From Pedobacter sp. MR2016-24 (GTDB taxonomy: Bacteria; Bacteroidota; Bacteroidia; Sphingobacteriales; Sphingobacteriaceae): 64,000 nucleotides of DNA. The stretch lies in contig NZ_JAPIVO010000009.1 in NCBI RefSeq assembly GCF_026239655.1, positions 1-64,000 on the forward strand. The letters run 5' to 3'. Positions 1-8,428 of the stretch are shown piece after piece (position 1 is the stretch's first letter; each line of letters starts with the position of its first letter). The translations under genes were made by a program, and so were the position numbers. The notes beneath the pieces are model-generated. The model saw nothing but the letters and a program-made list of their open reading frames with translations, had not been told where the DNA came from and did no database searches.

Positions 1-250
1 TGGGGGATATTTCTTCAGTATCATAATTATAAATAATGCTGAACATGAACAGAATGAGCCCCGCCGCTATCTGCTTTGCATCTGTGCTGCCCGGAGATTT
101 GGAGGGGGAAAATATTGAAGATTGGTATACTATGGGACAGCAATTCGATTCAAACATTATTTAATTTGTTCTGAAGAATGACTTCGCCATACCGTTACTT
201 CACCGATAACTTTAAAGGTTCAATAAGTAAAAGGCGGCAATTAATTTGAT

Positions 251-946
251 CTAATCCGCCTCTTCCTCATCAGGATTAAATCTTTTATACATTTCCATAT
301 CGAAGAAAGAAGCGGAGTTAATTTTGTCGACTTTCAATACGAGATCAGTCTTCAGCTCATTTTGATTGGTAACAGATCCATCCGCAATGTAGGAGGCATA
401 AACTGTCAGGTATTGGGTAGTAAACACCAATTCCTTATTTTCATTCCTGTATCCGCTGAATGCTGGTGTAATTCTGATATAATTTGTAGTAAATGGTTTA
501 GGTAATTCTTTTACCCAGCCAATATATACCTTGCCATTATCCATAGTAAATTGAAGCAGGTGAGCATCGAAAAATGAAGTGCTTAATAGCAACTCCAATT
601 CATTGCCCACTTTTTCCAGTGATTTTTTAATCGCTTCTTTCCGGTCGAAAAACAGGTTAGCTATTTCTGTAAATGCTACTGCCGCCAGCAGCGTGAAGCT
701 AGTTGTGCCGAAATAAGGTAATCTCACGGGCATTTGTGCGCCGATGCTTTCGATAAATTCAGGAAAGATCATTTTGGCAATAGCTCTCAGTATAAAACAC
801 GCTACCAAAAGAATGATTCCGGCGAATGCAGAGTTAAGCAGGATGCGCTGGCTCTCTAACCGATATTGGATATACCGCAGGTATTCCAATCGGATGAGTA
901 TATAATAACCGCCCACAAGGGGGAAAATGAGCAGGTTAAATGGCAT
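251..946 (-). CDS. Unknown membrane protein, 231 aa
   Basis: I do not recognise this family. Three hydrophobic stretches lie at about residues 1-20, 36-58 and 82-100, followed by a soluble C-terminal half of about 130 residues that ends in a run of acidic residues. The C-terminal half contains NGKVYIGWVKELP and alternating hydrophobic residues, as in a small beta-rich domain, so an inner-membrane protein with a cytoplasmic sensor or binding domain is plausible. Its start lies 5 bp after the stop of a 55-codon reading frame on the same strand, so the two are probably one transcript. Nothing nearby suggests a function. Confidence 0.75.
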   Translation of the reverse strand: MPFNLLIFPLVGGYYILIRLEYLRYIQYRLESQRILLNSAFAGIILLVACFILRAIAKMIFPEFIESIGAQMPVRLPYFGTTSFTLLAAVAFTEIANLFFDRKEAIKKSLEKVGNELELLLSTSFFDAHLLQFTMDNGKVYIGWVKELPKPFTTNYIRITPAFSGYRNENKELVFTTQYLTVYASYIADGSVTNQNELKTDLVLKVDKINSASFFDMEMYKRFNPDEEEAD

Positions 947-951
947 AAATT

Positions 952-1119
952 TTATTTATTATGCTTTTCCCTGGTTATTTTTTTAAAGATATTTGACTCC
1001 ATCATCGAGCTTACCATCTGCTGAATTTTCGGTTGATTGAAAAAGTCAGGACTTTTGATGTATAGCTTTCCGCTACTGTCGGATTGAATGATGTGATCTA
1101 TTTCAGTTTTCTTAGCCAT
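952..1119 (-). CDS. Small unknown protein, 55 aa
   Basis: A short open frame starts at ATG (1119-1117) with MAKKTEIDHIIQSDSSGKLY and ends in TAA (954-952). It is charged and Lys-rich, with no membrane segment or signal peptide, and has a short methionine-rich stretch (QMVSSMMES) near residues 34-43. Its stop is 5 bp before the start of the 231-aa membrane protein on the same strand, a typical operon spacing. That spacing and its ordinary amino-acid composition are the reasons to accept it as a gene. Function unknown; the linkage suggests it is made together with the membrane protein. Confidence 0.5.
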   Translation of the reverse strand: MAKKTEIDHIIQSDSSGKLYIKSPDFFNQPKIQQMVSSMMESNIFKKITREKHNK

Positions 1120-1289
1120 AAGTCAAATATACTGATAATTTTTATTCATCATATAACAATAAGAGCCTAAAAGAGTTTGACTTTAATTTAATGATGCCCC
1201 TGAAAATTAACAGCAAGAACGGACATTAATGAGGTATTTATAACTTGCTGTCTGTGCGTATTTAGTTAATAAAACTTAAATTAGCCAAA

Positions 1290-2366
1290 ATGAAGAATAT
1301 TCAATTGCCTAAATGGACAATGGCCATTCCAGCAGCTGCAATCCTGGCCTATTTATTAACAGGTGTCAATGATAGTATTTATCTTAAGCTTATACTGGCA
1401 ACACTGCTGATTGGTAGTGTAATTGCTTCTGTGCATCACGCAGAAGTGATTGCGCATCGGGTAGGAGAACCTTATGGTACAATAATTCTTGCTATAGCAA
1501 TCACTACTATTGAAGTTGGCCTCATTGTTTCACTGATGCTTGCCGGAGGAGACGGGGTCAAGGAACTGGCCAGGGATACTGTTTTTGCGGCAGTGATGAT
1601 TATCATTACTGCAATTGTAGGCATTTGTCTTTTGTCTGGCGGGATAAAATTCAAGGAGCAATTATACAAGTTGCAGGGCGTAAATGCGGCTTTAATTACG
1701 TTAATGGCTATCGTGGTGTTAACGCTGATCCTGCCGAATTATACCACCACCAAACCTGTTGGTGAATATAGTACGAGCCAACTGATCTTTGTATCGCTGG
1801 TTTCTGTAGTGCTGTATGGAGGTTTTATTTTTATGCAAACCGTTCGGCACAGAGATTATTTCCTGCCCAAAGCGGCTGCTTCGGCCGAGGAACACGCTGA
1901 GGTACCGAATAATCCAACGGCAACTGCCAGTTTCATCTTTTTGCTGCTTAGTCTGGTTGTGGTTGTGCTTTTGGCTAAATTGCTTTCTAAAGATATAGAA
2001 TCAATTGTATTGGACCTTGGGGCACCACAATCTGTAGTAGGGGTAATTATTGCAGCTATCGTTTTATTACCTGAAGGATTAGCGGCCTACCGCGCGGTAA
2101 AAGCAGATCGTTTGCAAACGAGTCTTAACCTGGCGCTGGGTTCTGCACTGGCCAGTATTGGTTTAACCATACCGGCAGTAGCGATGGTGTCAATTTTTAC
2201 CAGCATGCCTATTGTACTTGGGATCGACACCAGTTCAACAGTACTTTTACTGCTTGCTATGGTCACCATTATGTTTTCGCTGGCTACGGGAAAAACCAAT
2301 GTTCAGCAAGGTATTGTACTGCTGGTTATATTTGCGTCTTACCTTTTTTATACAGTGGTGCCATAG
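1290..2366 (+). CDS. chaA: Calcium/sodium:proton antiporter, ChaA type
   Basis: A 358-aa integral membrane protein with about ten or eleven hydrophobic segments. The family signature [15 protein letters not shown] at about residues 49-63, followed by [12 protein letters not shown], is the first alpha repeat of ChaA-type members of the Ca2+:cation antiporter superfamily. The second repeat appears as [18 protein letters not shown] at about residues 252-269 with its acidic residue. The family exchanges cytoplasmic Ca2+ or Na+/K+ for protons across the inner membrane and helps with pH and salt stress. Its 3' end overlaps the arsenite transporter gene tail to tail by 41 bp. No convincing promoter was found; a TTG at about 1243 and TATTTAG at 1258 are weak candidates. 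Confidence 0.9.
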   Translation: MKNIQLPKWTMAIPAAAILAYLLTGVNDSIYLKLILATLLIGSVIASVHHAEVIAHRVGEPYGTIILAIAITTIEVGLIVSLMLAGGDGVKELARDTVFAAVMIIITAIVGICLLSGGIKFKEQLYKLQGVNAALITLMAIVVLTLILPNYTTTKPVGEYSTSQLIFVSLVSVVLYGGFIFMQTVRHRDYFLPKAAASAEEHAEVPNNPTATASFIFLLLSLVVVVLLAKLLSKDIESIVLDLGAPQSVVGVIIAAIVLLPEGLAAYRAVKADRLQTSLNLALGSALASIGLTIPAVAMVSIFTSMPIVLGIDTSSTVLLLLAMVTIMFSLATGKTNVQQGIVLLVIFASYLFYTVVP

Positions 2367-3426
2367 GTATTTGGTATTTCCTTTTAAACCATAAAGCCAG
2401 ATTAACCAGCCCTATCAGCGCGGGTACTTCTACCAATGGGCCAATCACACCTGCAAAAGCCTGACCTGAATTGATGCCAAATACTCCGATAGCTACTGCT
2501 ATGGCCAGTTCAAAGTTATTTCCTGTTGCTGTAAATGCGATAGATGTGCTCCTGGAATAATCGGCCCCAAAGTATTTGCCGGCAAAAAAACTGACGACGA
2601 ACATGATCGCAAAATAGATGATCATCGGGATAGCGATGCGCACCACATCCATAGGAATCTGGACAATCAACTTACCTTTTAAACTGAACATGACAATGAT
2701 GGTAAAAAGTAAGGCAATCAGTGTTATCGGAGAGATTGCCGGTATAAACCGATTTTGAAACCAATCTTCGCCTTTTAACCTGATCAGTCCATACCTGCTG
2801 ATGATTCCCATGGCAAAAGGAATTCCTAGATATATGCCTGTACTTTTAGCGATCTCGCCGATGGTAATATTTACATTGAGACTTTTCAAACCAAAGAAGG
2901 GAGGTAAAACGGTGATGAAAACATAAGCGAACACACTATAGAGCAGCACCTGAAAGATGCTGTTCAAGGCGATTAGACCAGTTGCATATTCCCTGTTGCC
3001 TTCTGCCAGTTCATTCCAGACTACAACCATCGCAATACACCTCGCCACGCCAATCAGGATTAAGCCGACCATATATTCGGGATAATCTCTCAAAAAAGTT
3101 ATGGCCAGAAAGAACATGAGCAAGGGACCTATAACCCAGTTTAAAAGGAGTGAAACGCTCAGGACTTTTGTATCTTTGAACACTTCGCCCATCTTCTCGT
3201 ACCTTACTTTAGCAAGCGGCGGATACATCATCAGGATCAAGCCTATGGCCAGGGGAATATTTGTAGTACCACTGGAAAAGGAGTTGATGAAATCTGAAGA
3301 GGAGGGAACAAAATACCCGATTCCAACTCCAAATCCCATAGCAACAAAGATCCATAAGGTAAGATACCGGTCCAGGAAGCTTAGTTTTTTTCTTTCGCTG
3401 GCCGATGCACAATGGTTTGCTGACAT
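2326..3426 (-). CDS. acr3: Arsenite efflux permease, ACR3 family
   Basis: A 366-aa membrane protein with about ten hydrophobic segments, the usual size and topology of the ACR3 branch of the bile/arsenite/riboflavin transporter superfamily. The motif [19 protein letters not shown] includes Cys130, the conserved cysteine needed for As(III) transport in characterised ACR3 proteins. A second conserved stretch, [16 protein letters not shown], lies near residue 300. It exports arsenite (and possibly antimonite) using the proton-motive force. It is the last gene of the arsR-DUF6428-arsC-acr3 operon, starting 3 bp after the arsC stop. Its last 41 bp overlap the end of the antiporter gene on the other strand. 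Confidence 0.95.
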   Translation of the reverse strand: MSANHCASASERKKLSFLDRYLTLWIFVAMGFGVGIGYFVPSSSDFINSFSSGTTNIPLAIGLILMMYPPLAKVRYEKMGEVFKDTKVLSVSLLLNWVIGPLLMFFLAITFLRDYPEYMVGLILIGVARCIAMVVVWNELAEGNREYATGLIALNSIFQVLLYSVFAYVFITVLPPFFGLKSLNVNITIGEIAKSTGIYLGIPFAMGIISRYGLIRLKGEDWFQNRFIPAISPITLIALLFTIIVMFSLKGKLIVQIPMDVVRIAIPMIIYFAIMFVVSFFAGKYFGADYSRSTSIAFTATGNNFELAIAVAIGVFGINSGQAFAGVIGPLVEVPALIGLVNLALWFKRKYQIPMAPLYKKGKTQI

Positions 3427-3429
3427 GGT

Positions 3430-3858
3430 TTATGGATGGGTTTCAATTTTTTTTAGAAAGTCGAGCGCATATACTTTGATCAGCTCTCTGACCTTTCTGA
3501 ATTCATTTTTCACCTCTTCTTCAGTTCCCTTTGCCTTTGCCGGATCTGGGAAATTCTGGTGAAACTTTTGCGCTTTTGTGGGAAAGTAAGGGCAGCTTTC
3601 TTTAGCGTTGTCACAAACCGTAATCACAAAATCAAAATCAATGTCTGCGTATTCATCAAGATGATTGGAAGTGTGTCCGGATATATCAATTCCAATTTCT
3701 TCCATTGTTTGAACAGCCATGGGATTTAAACCATGTGTTTCTATACCAGCACTGTAAACCTGTATATCCTTCTTATTGCCGAAATGTCTTAAAAAACCTT
3801 CTGCCAGCTGACTCCTGCAGCTATTACCGGTACATAATACCAATATCTTTTTCATCAT
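3430..3858 (-). CDS. arsC: Arsenate reductase, thioredoxin-coupled
   Basis: Low-molecular-weight tyrosine phosphatase fold. From the MMKKILVLCTGNSC start the protein is 142 aa, with the P-loop Cys-X5-Arg at C9-R15 and the resolving pair C82 and C89 (CDNAKESC). This three-cysteine arrangement matches the thioredoxin-linked ArsC of Staphylococcus aureus type, which reduces As(V) to As(III). The frame stays open upstream to 3918, inside the preceding gene, but those 20 residues have no counterpart in the family. The ATG at 3858 (or 3855) lies 13 bp after the preceding stop, so I place the start there. Third gene of the arsenic operon; its product is the substrate of the ACR3 pump encoded next. 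Confidence 0.92.
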   Translation of the reverse strand: MMKKILVLCTGNSCRSQLAEGFLRHFGNKKDIQVYSAGIETHGLNPMAVQTMEEIGIDISGHTSNHLDEYADIDFDFVITVCDNAKESCPYFPTKAQKFHQNFPDPAKAKGTEEEVKNEFRKVRELIKVYALDFLKKIETHP

Positions 3859-3871
3859 ATCTATAATTAAA

Positions 3872-4441
3872 TTAGCAGCAGCCCGATCCGGGCGTACATA
3901 CTGTTGCGTCACCAGCAAGATTAATCAGCTGTATTTTCGGTTTTTCAACTTTCTCCGCTGGTGTGCAGCATTCTTCTCCTGATGCTGTTGTACCACAACT
4001 CCCACCGCGGTTGATGGCTTTACATTGCGTAAAATCTGGGGTTAAACTAACGATCAGTTCATCACCATTTACATTCATCTGTTGAGGATACATTTGCCTG
4101 GTATCATAATCAGCATTGCCGAATTCAATCTTGACGATGCCTAAGGGATTAAGGGCTAAAGATTTTTCAACGAGTTGAACAATAGACATAGCTTTGCTGA
4201 CTTCCATAGCGCGATCGCTCTCTTTAACAGCAGGCTCCCAGAGCTGAATAATAATTTCCGTCCAGGCATTCATGACCCCACCACAATCTACTGAAACAAT
4301 GGGTGCCTGTTTAATCTCTGTAATATGATAGGAAGCATTTACCAGTTTTCCTTCTCCATATTGAAACTGAAGGCTGAGCGATGGATGTTGTTCTAACCTG
4401 GCTTTGAATGTTTGCCAGTTCATTAATTCTGAAGTAGTCAT
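3872..4441 (-). CDS. Cys-rich DUF6428-type arsenic operon protein
   Basis: A 189-aa protein between arsR and arsC. I recognise it as the DUF6428-like protein often found in Bacteroidota ars operons; its biochemical role is not established to my knowledge. No signal peptide. It is notably cysteine-rich: C53, C140, C149, the pair C158-C159, C182 and a C-terminal pair C188-C189. Vicinal cysteines near a glycine-rich tail suggest As(III) binding, for example as a cytoplasmic chaperone that hands arsenite to ACR3; that is inference. The frame extends to an ATG at 4471, but a second copy of the probable ArsR operator ends 2 bp before the ATG at 4441, which favours the shorter form starting MTTSELMNW. 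Confidence 0.8.
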   Translation of the reverse strand: MTTSELMNWQTFKARLEQHPSLSLQFQYGEGKLVNASYHITEIKQAPIVSVDCGGVMNAWTEIIIQLWEPAVKESDRAMEVSKAMSIVQLVEKSLALNPLGIVKIEFGNADYDTRQMYPQQMNVNGDELIVSLTPDFTQCKAINRGGSCGTTASGEECCTPAEKVEKPKIQLINLAGDATVCTPGSGCC

Positions 4442-4443
4442 AT

Positions 4444-4459
4444 ATTGCAATTTTACGAT
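4444..4459 (-). promoter_or_regulatory. Second ArsR operator-like site
   Basis: On the plus strand the sequence ATTGCAATTTTACGAT matches the site in front of arsR (4816-4831) at 15 of 16 positions. It lies in the spacer between arsR and the DUF6428 gene, directly before the preferred ATG at 4441. It may be a second ArsR binding site that tunes expression of the downstream genes. Binding is inferred only from the repeat and its position. Confidence 0.45.
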
Positions 4460-4477
4460 TGATATAGTCAAAAAAAG

Positions 4478-4807
4478 CTAGCAGCAGCTAGCAGGACCTT
4501 TATAGGCACCTAAAAAAGTACCAATTTGTGTTTCCAGTAATTTCCAGGTAACGGGATTGATACAATAACATACACTCACGCCCTCTATGGTTCCTTGTAT
4601 AATCCCGGCATTTTTCAATTCTTTGAGATGCTGGGAGATGGTGGCTTGTGCCAGACCCAATTCTTCGACCAGGTCTCCGCAAATACAGGTATCGGAAATT
4701 AAAATCCTTTGCAGGATAGCAATACGGGCAGGATGCGCCATCGCTTTTAAAAGCTGTGACAACTGGTTTTGCTGATCGGTAAATATTTCAGATTTGGTAA
4801 GTCCCAT
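4478..4807 (-). CDS. arsR: ArsR-family arsenic-responsive repressor
   Basis: A 109-aa winged-helix protein of the ArsR/SmtB family. The core runs from LSQLLKAMAHPARIAILQ through the recognition helix LAQATISQHLKELKNAG (about residues 52-68). Candidate metal-binding cysteines are C41 and C43 in ISDTCICGDLVEEL, which is where the helix-3 cysteines of classical ArsR proteins lie, C80 and C82 in the wing, and an unusual C-terminal C108-C109. In this family As(III) binding releases the protein from its operator and derepresses the operon. It is the first gene of the arsenic operon, with a probable operator 9 bp upstream of its ATG. Which cysteines form the sensor site cannot be decided from sequence. 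Confidence 0.93.
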   Translation of the reverse strand: MGLTKSEIFTDQQNQLSQLLKAMAHPARIAILQRILISDTCICGDLVEELGLAQATISQHLKELKNAGIIQGTIEGVSVCYCINPVTWKLLETQIGTFLGAYKGPASCC

Positions 4808-4815
4808 AATTCTCT

Positions 4816-4831
4816 ATTGCAATATTACGAT
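4816..4831 (-). promoter_or_regulatory. Probable ArsR operator in front of arsR
   Basis: The 16-bp sequence ATTGCAATATTACGAT (plus-strand reading) lies 9 bp upstream of the arsR start, where a bound repressor would block the promoter. A copy with one mismatch lies before the next gene at 4444-4459. The central GCAATATTAC is partly palindromic. ArsR proteins typically bind such imperfect inverted repeats next to their own promoter. The assignment rests on the repeat and the position. Confidence 0.55.
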
Positions 4832-4987
4832 ATATAGATGATTATTCAAATTTTTAGGGCTATTAATTCATCTACAGATATTTGATGAAGATAAAGGAAC
4901 ATAACTGACATTTAAACACAATGTCCTGACTTCCGGATACTTTTATATTGATGGCTTAAAGCACCTTTATACCATAATTAAGCAAAC

Positions 4988-5791
4988 ATGAAAATAACAT
5001 TAATAACAGGCGCATCGGGTGGAATTGGTGAAGCTATAGTAAACAGGCTTGCCGAAAGAAAGCAGAATCTATTACTGGTAGCCCGCAATGCGGAAAAACT
5101 GGAGCAACAGGGCAAATTACTTGCTGAAAAGTTTGGTATACAGGTGCAATTTATTGCAGCTGATTTATCAGCACCTGCAACTGCGCAATTTATTCTTGAA
5201 GAAACGCAAAAACGCGGCCTTGAGGTAGACGTTTTGATTAACAATGCAGGGATAGGTTCTGGTGGAGAATTTTCCTCACTGTCGTTGAAATCAGAACTAG
5301 ACCTGATACAGTTGAATATTTCAACTTTAGTGGCACTTACGCATTTATTTTTGTCGCAAATGCAAATCAGAAACAGTGGTACCATCATCAATATTGCATC
5401 TATGGCTTCGTTTATGCCTATTCCATATATGGCTACTTATGCTGCTAGTAAGGCTTTTGTACGTTCTTTTACGGAAGCAGTAAGTCAGGAATGTAAACCG
5501 TATCAGGTTCACATGATGCTGTTTTGTCCGGGTTTAACAAAAACCAATTTCAATAGTGCTGCCGGTATTGACAATGAAAAAGGAGCGGGCTTGAGTTCTG
5601 ATTATAAAAGTGCACCTACACAAACGCCGGAACAAGTGGCGGACGAATTATTAGATGCATTAGATAAAAGAAAGCGCTTTGCGGTTTCGGGAAAGATGAA
5701 CAGGCTGGCGGCGAATATGCTTGCATTGATACCTAACCGGTTCATCACCGTAAACTTTGCGAGATTATATCGTAAAAGATTGGGAATGTAA
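4988..5791 (+). CDS. Short-chain dehydrogenase/reductase
   Basis: A 267-aa classical SDR enzyme. The cofactor motif TGASGGIG is at residues 7-14, NNAG at 85-88, and the catalytic Ser138, Tyr151 and Lys155 are all present (NIASMAS...YAASK). The residue after the first beta strands (VARNAEKL) fits an NADP-preferring enzyme, though this is weak evidence. These enzymes are cytoplasmic oxidoreductases acting on alcohols, ketones or acyl chains; the substrate cannot be read from the sequence. An AraC-type regulator follows 31 bp downstream on the same strand, and such pairs often form a regulator-target unit. Confidence 0.9.
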   Translation: MKITLITGASGGIGEAIVNRLAERKQNLLLVARNAEKLEQQGKLLAEKFGIQVQFIAADLSAPATAQFILEETQKRGLEVDVLINNAGIGSGGEFSSLSLKSELDLIQLNISTLVALTHLFLSQMQIRNSGTIINIASMASFMPIPYMATYAASKAFVRSFTEAVSQECKPYQVHMMLFCPGLTKTNFNSAAGIDNEKGAGLSSDYKSAPTQTPEQVADELLDALDKRKRFAVSGKMNRLAANMLALIPNRFITVNFARLYRKRLGM

Positions 5792-5822
5792 TGTGTAAAT
5801 TTGATATTGAAACCTGTCTGAA

Positions 5823-6734
5823 ATGAGTAACGAGAACCATACTATCCATTTTGAAACCATTTCTCAACTACATCAAGCTCTGGGTATAGCAAAACCTAAA
5901 CATCCGCTATTTAGTATTACCCGCTTTGAGGATTTTCCTCCGCTTGAGAATACACAACGGGTAAAACTGATTGCCGATTTTTATCAGATTACCTTGAAGA
6001 AGGAATGCCCCTGTAAAATGCAATATGGGCAAACTATGTTTGATTTTGATGAAGGTATAATTTCCTGTTTCGCACCAAAACAAATCTATATTATTGATAA
6101 GGAATTCACATTGGCCAAATCAGGATGGCAGTTGTCTATCCACCCGGATTTTTTAAGAACTTACGGGTTAAGTCTAAAAATGAAAGACTTTGGTTTTTTT
6201 GATTATGAAATCAGTGAAGCACTGATACTGTCAGATGATGAACAAAGATCAATTGAAAGTATTTTGGGACAGATCGAAAAAGAATACTTGTCTCCTATAG
6301 ATAACTTTAGCCAGGATGTAATCATTGCTCACCTGGATGTGGTACTTTCTTATTGTAACCGTTTTTATAACAGGCAATTCGTTACCCGAAAAACAAATAA
6401 CAGTGAAATGCTGAGTAAAGTGGAGAAAATCCTGAATGTGTATGCTGAACATAAGGGCAGTAAGGGTTTGCCTACAGCCAGCTATTTGGCAGCTGAACTT
6501 AACTTGTCGCCCAAATATTTAAGTGATTGTCTAAAACAGCTTACGGGCAACACTACGCAGCAATTGATTCAGGAAAAATTGATGGAACAGGCTAAGGAAC
6601 TACTGACCTCAACTGAGCTGTCGATTAGTGAGATTGCGTACCAATTAGGTTTTGGCTACTCACAGTCATTCAATAAATTGTTTAAAAACAAGACGAGTCA
6701 GACGCCGCTGGAATTCAGACAGTCGTTTAATTAA
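5823..6734 (+). CDS. AraC-family transcriptional regulator
   Basis: A 303-aa regulator. The N-terminal two thirds form a ligand-binding or dimerisation region of cupin-like character (FDEGIISCFAPKQIYII). The C-terminal HTH pair covers about residues 205-303: ASYLAAELNLSPKYLSDCLK is the first helix-turn-helix and ISEIAYQLGFGYSQSFNKLF the second, ending in the usual TPLEFRQ. It lies 31 bp after the SDR gene and probably controls it or forms an operon with it. The spacer holds TAAATTTG (5796-5803), which fits the Bacteroidota -7 consensus, so the gene may also have its own promoter. Effector unknown. Confidence 0.9.
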   Translation: MSNENHTIHFETISQLHQALGIAKPKHPLFSITRFEDFPPLENTQRVKLIADFYQITLKKECPCKMQYGQTMFDFDEGIISCFAPKQIYIIDKEFTLAKSGWQLSIHPDFLRTYGLSLKMKDFGFFDYEISEALILSDDEQRSIESILGQIEKEYLSPIDNFSQDVIIAHLDVVLSYCNRFYNRQFVTRKTNNSEMLSKVEKILNVYAEHKGSKGLPTASYLAAELNLSPKYLSDCLKQLTGNTTQQLIQEKLMEQAKELLTSTELSISEIAYQLGFGYSQSFNKLFKNKTSQTPLEFRQSFN

Positions 6735-6766
6735 AACATTGCTGCTATTTTATAATCAATTCCAGC

Positions 6767-7954
6767 TTAATCAAGATGCTGCACCATCGGTAAACTGAAC
6801 CAAATCGTAGTTCCCTCACCTAATTTACTTTCAATGCCGAACGTTCCTTCATGTTTAGAAACGATTTCTGAGGCTATATACAGACCAAGACCTAAGCCCT
6901 GAAAGTGATGACCTGCCTCACCAACCCGGTAAAATCTTTTGAAGATACTGCTTAGATTTTTCTTTGCTATTCCGATGCCATAATCCTGTACGGCAATTTT
7001 AACGTATCCTGCTGCTGAACTTAGCCTGACATCAATTTTATTTGAAGATGGGGAGTACTTCACTGCATTATTGATCAGGTTGATCAGCACCTGTTCGATT
7101 CTAAACTGATCGCCCATAATCGTAACAGGCAAAGTTCCTTTAAAATGGATTTCATGAGTAGGGTGGATGGTTTGTAAGCTGCCGATACAGGCTTTAATAA
7201 ATGCGTTCACATCAAAATTGATGATGTTCAGATCAACATTTCCGGCCTGTATTTTTGTCACATCTACTAAATCAAGAATCAGCTTTTCGAGTCTTAGAAT
7301 GTGATAATTGGATTTCTCTATGAAACCGTAATAGGTTTGATCTTTACTGACTGCCTTTTCGAGCAGCTGGTTAATTGCTTTTATAGTAGTAAGCGGAGTT
7401 CTCAGCTCATGGCTAACTATGCTGATGAATTCATCTTTCTTGGTATCAACCTCGGCCCTGATCCGATCCATGTTTTTACGTTCTGTGATATCTTCAAAAA
7501 TAGTATAGCCGAAGGTTGCACCACTATCCTCAAATATAATGGAGGTGACGCGACACCAAAGCGTAGCCTGATCTTTCATTAAAATACAGGTGTCTATACT
7601 AAAGCTGGCATTTTTATCTGCCCAGAGTTTTGCCTGGAGTTCTTTCCAGTCATTTACATATTCAGGATGGGCAATAGCTGTAATCAGTGTTCCTTGTAGT
7701 TCTTCTGCTGAATACCCTAAGAGTTGAGTCAGTGCGCGATTAACCTTTATAATCCGCAGGTCGGAGTCGATAATCTTATTGCCAAAGGTAGACTGCTCAA
7801 AAATGGTTCTGAATTTTGATTCACTGTTTTCCAAGGTTTTAATTACCCTTGTTTTTATTGCTTCAATAACTTTAGCGGCCTTGTCCGGTATAGGTGTGAG
7901 CGAAAAATCATCAGTTGTTTCTGTCTCATGTGCTTTTTGATGTGGCTTGGCCAT
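6767..7954 (-). CDS. Cytoplasmic PAS-domain sensor histidine kinase
   Basis: A 395-aa soluble kinase with no transmembrane segment. A PAS domain covers about residues 45-160 (FEQSTFGNKIIDSDLRIIKV...GYTIFEDITERK). The HisKA dimerisation helix carries the phospho-accepting His182 in FISIVSHELRTPLTT. The HATPase domain shows the N box INLINNAVKYSP, the G1 box DYGIGIAKK and the G2 box GLGLGLYIA. It would autophosphorylate in response to a cytoplasmic signal such as redox state, light or a small ligand. No response regulator is encoded next to it, so it is an orphan in this window. It converges with the AraC gene. Confidence 0.92.
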   Translation of the reverse strand: MAKPHQKAHETETTDDFSLTPIPDKAAKVIEAIKTRVIKTLENSESKFRTIFEQSTFGNKIIDSDLRIIKVNRALTQLLGYSAEELQGTLITAIAHPEYVNDWKELQAKLWADKNASFSIDTCILMKDQATLWCRVTSIIFEDSGATFGYTIFEDITERKNMDRIRAEVDTKKDEFISIVSHELRTPLTTIKAINQLLEKAVSKDQTYYGFIEKSNYHILRLEKLILDLVDVTKIQAGNVDLNIINFDVNAFIKACIGSLQTIHPTHEIHFKGTLPVTIMGDQFRIEQVLINLINNAVKYSPSSNKIDVRLSSAAGYVKIAVQDYGIGIAKKNLSSIFKRFYRVGEAGHHFQGLGLGLYIASEIVSKHEGTFGIESKLGEGTTIWFSLPMVQHLD

Positions 7955-8428
7955 TGTTGTTTATCTAAAGTGGAAATTAGGGTAATGATCTTTCTATCAA
8001 AGAATATCAAGAACGCAAAATCAACCGTAATACTAAAGTTTTGTTTTTAGAAGACAGCAATTAAATGCTATTTCAGGCAATAATTACAGCTCTGAGTGTA
8101 GTTATATCCTGCAATATTCCAGCTTATAGAAAGATTTTTTTTTGCGGGTAAATTTATTGCCAGCTCATCTGCAGATATAGATATTTATTGATGTCTATAT
8201 ATATTAAATCACGATAAATAACTTATCTGCAGAGCAGATAAAGTGCAAGGCTAATAATTGCGCCTGATTGTCCTCAGTATCAATTTAGACACAATTATCC
8301 TTATGTAATTCTTCTGTTTCAATTTTGGGTTAATATGCAACTAGATTTCATCAATTTGCAATTATTCTTTAGGGTTTTATTCTGCTAATTTAGTTTTTCA
8401 ATAAGAACAACTAAACCTCCCGAACCGA
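7955..8428. other. 474-bp divergent spacer with operator-like palindromes
   Basis: A gene-free AT-rich stretch between the histidine kinase (minus) and the DUF885 operon (plus). It contains the perfect palindrome ATCTGCAGAT at 8167-8176, the larger palindrome at 8223-8241, an imperfect ATATAGA...TCTATAT repeat at about 8175-8203, and one copy of the recurring GGTTAATAT element at 8328-8336. No small gene or RNA is recognised. The spacer probably carries the control region of the downstream peptidase/glycosidase operon. Confidence 0.5.
8223..8241. promoter_or_regulatory. 19-bp palindrome, possible operator
   Basis: TTATCTGC-AGA-GCAGATAA has two perfect 8-bp arms around a 3-bp centre. The core ATCTGCAGA is repeated 58 bp upstream at 8167-8175 inside a 10-bp palindrome. 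It lies about 190 bp before the first gene of the peptidase/glycosidase operon. The symmetry and repetition are typical of a dimeric regulator site; the regulator is unknown. Confidence 0.4.

Noticed and set aside
36-164. A 42-residue open frame starting MLNMNRMSPAAICF near the left edge
   Set aside because: No upstream coding continuity (two stops lie just before it), no neighbour on the same strand and no recognisable family; too short to support alone. The first 250 bases hold nothing else I can name.
3101-3562. Plus-strand open frame opposite acr3 and arsC
   Set aside because: It spans two well-identified minus-strand genes and has no sensible protein features.
3859-3918. Longer form of ArsC from 3918
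   Set aside because: It overlaps the preceding gene and adds 20 residues absent from the family; ArsC proteins begin close to the KKILVLCTGNSC strand.
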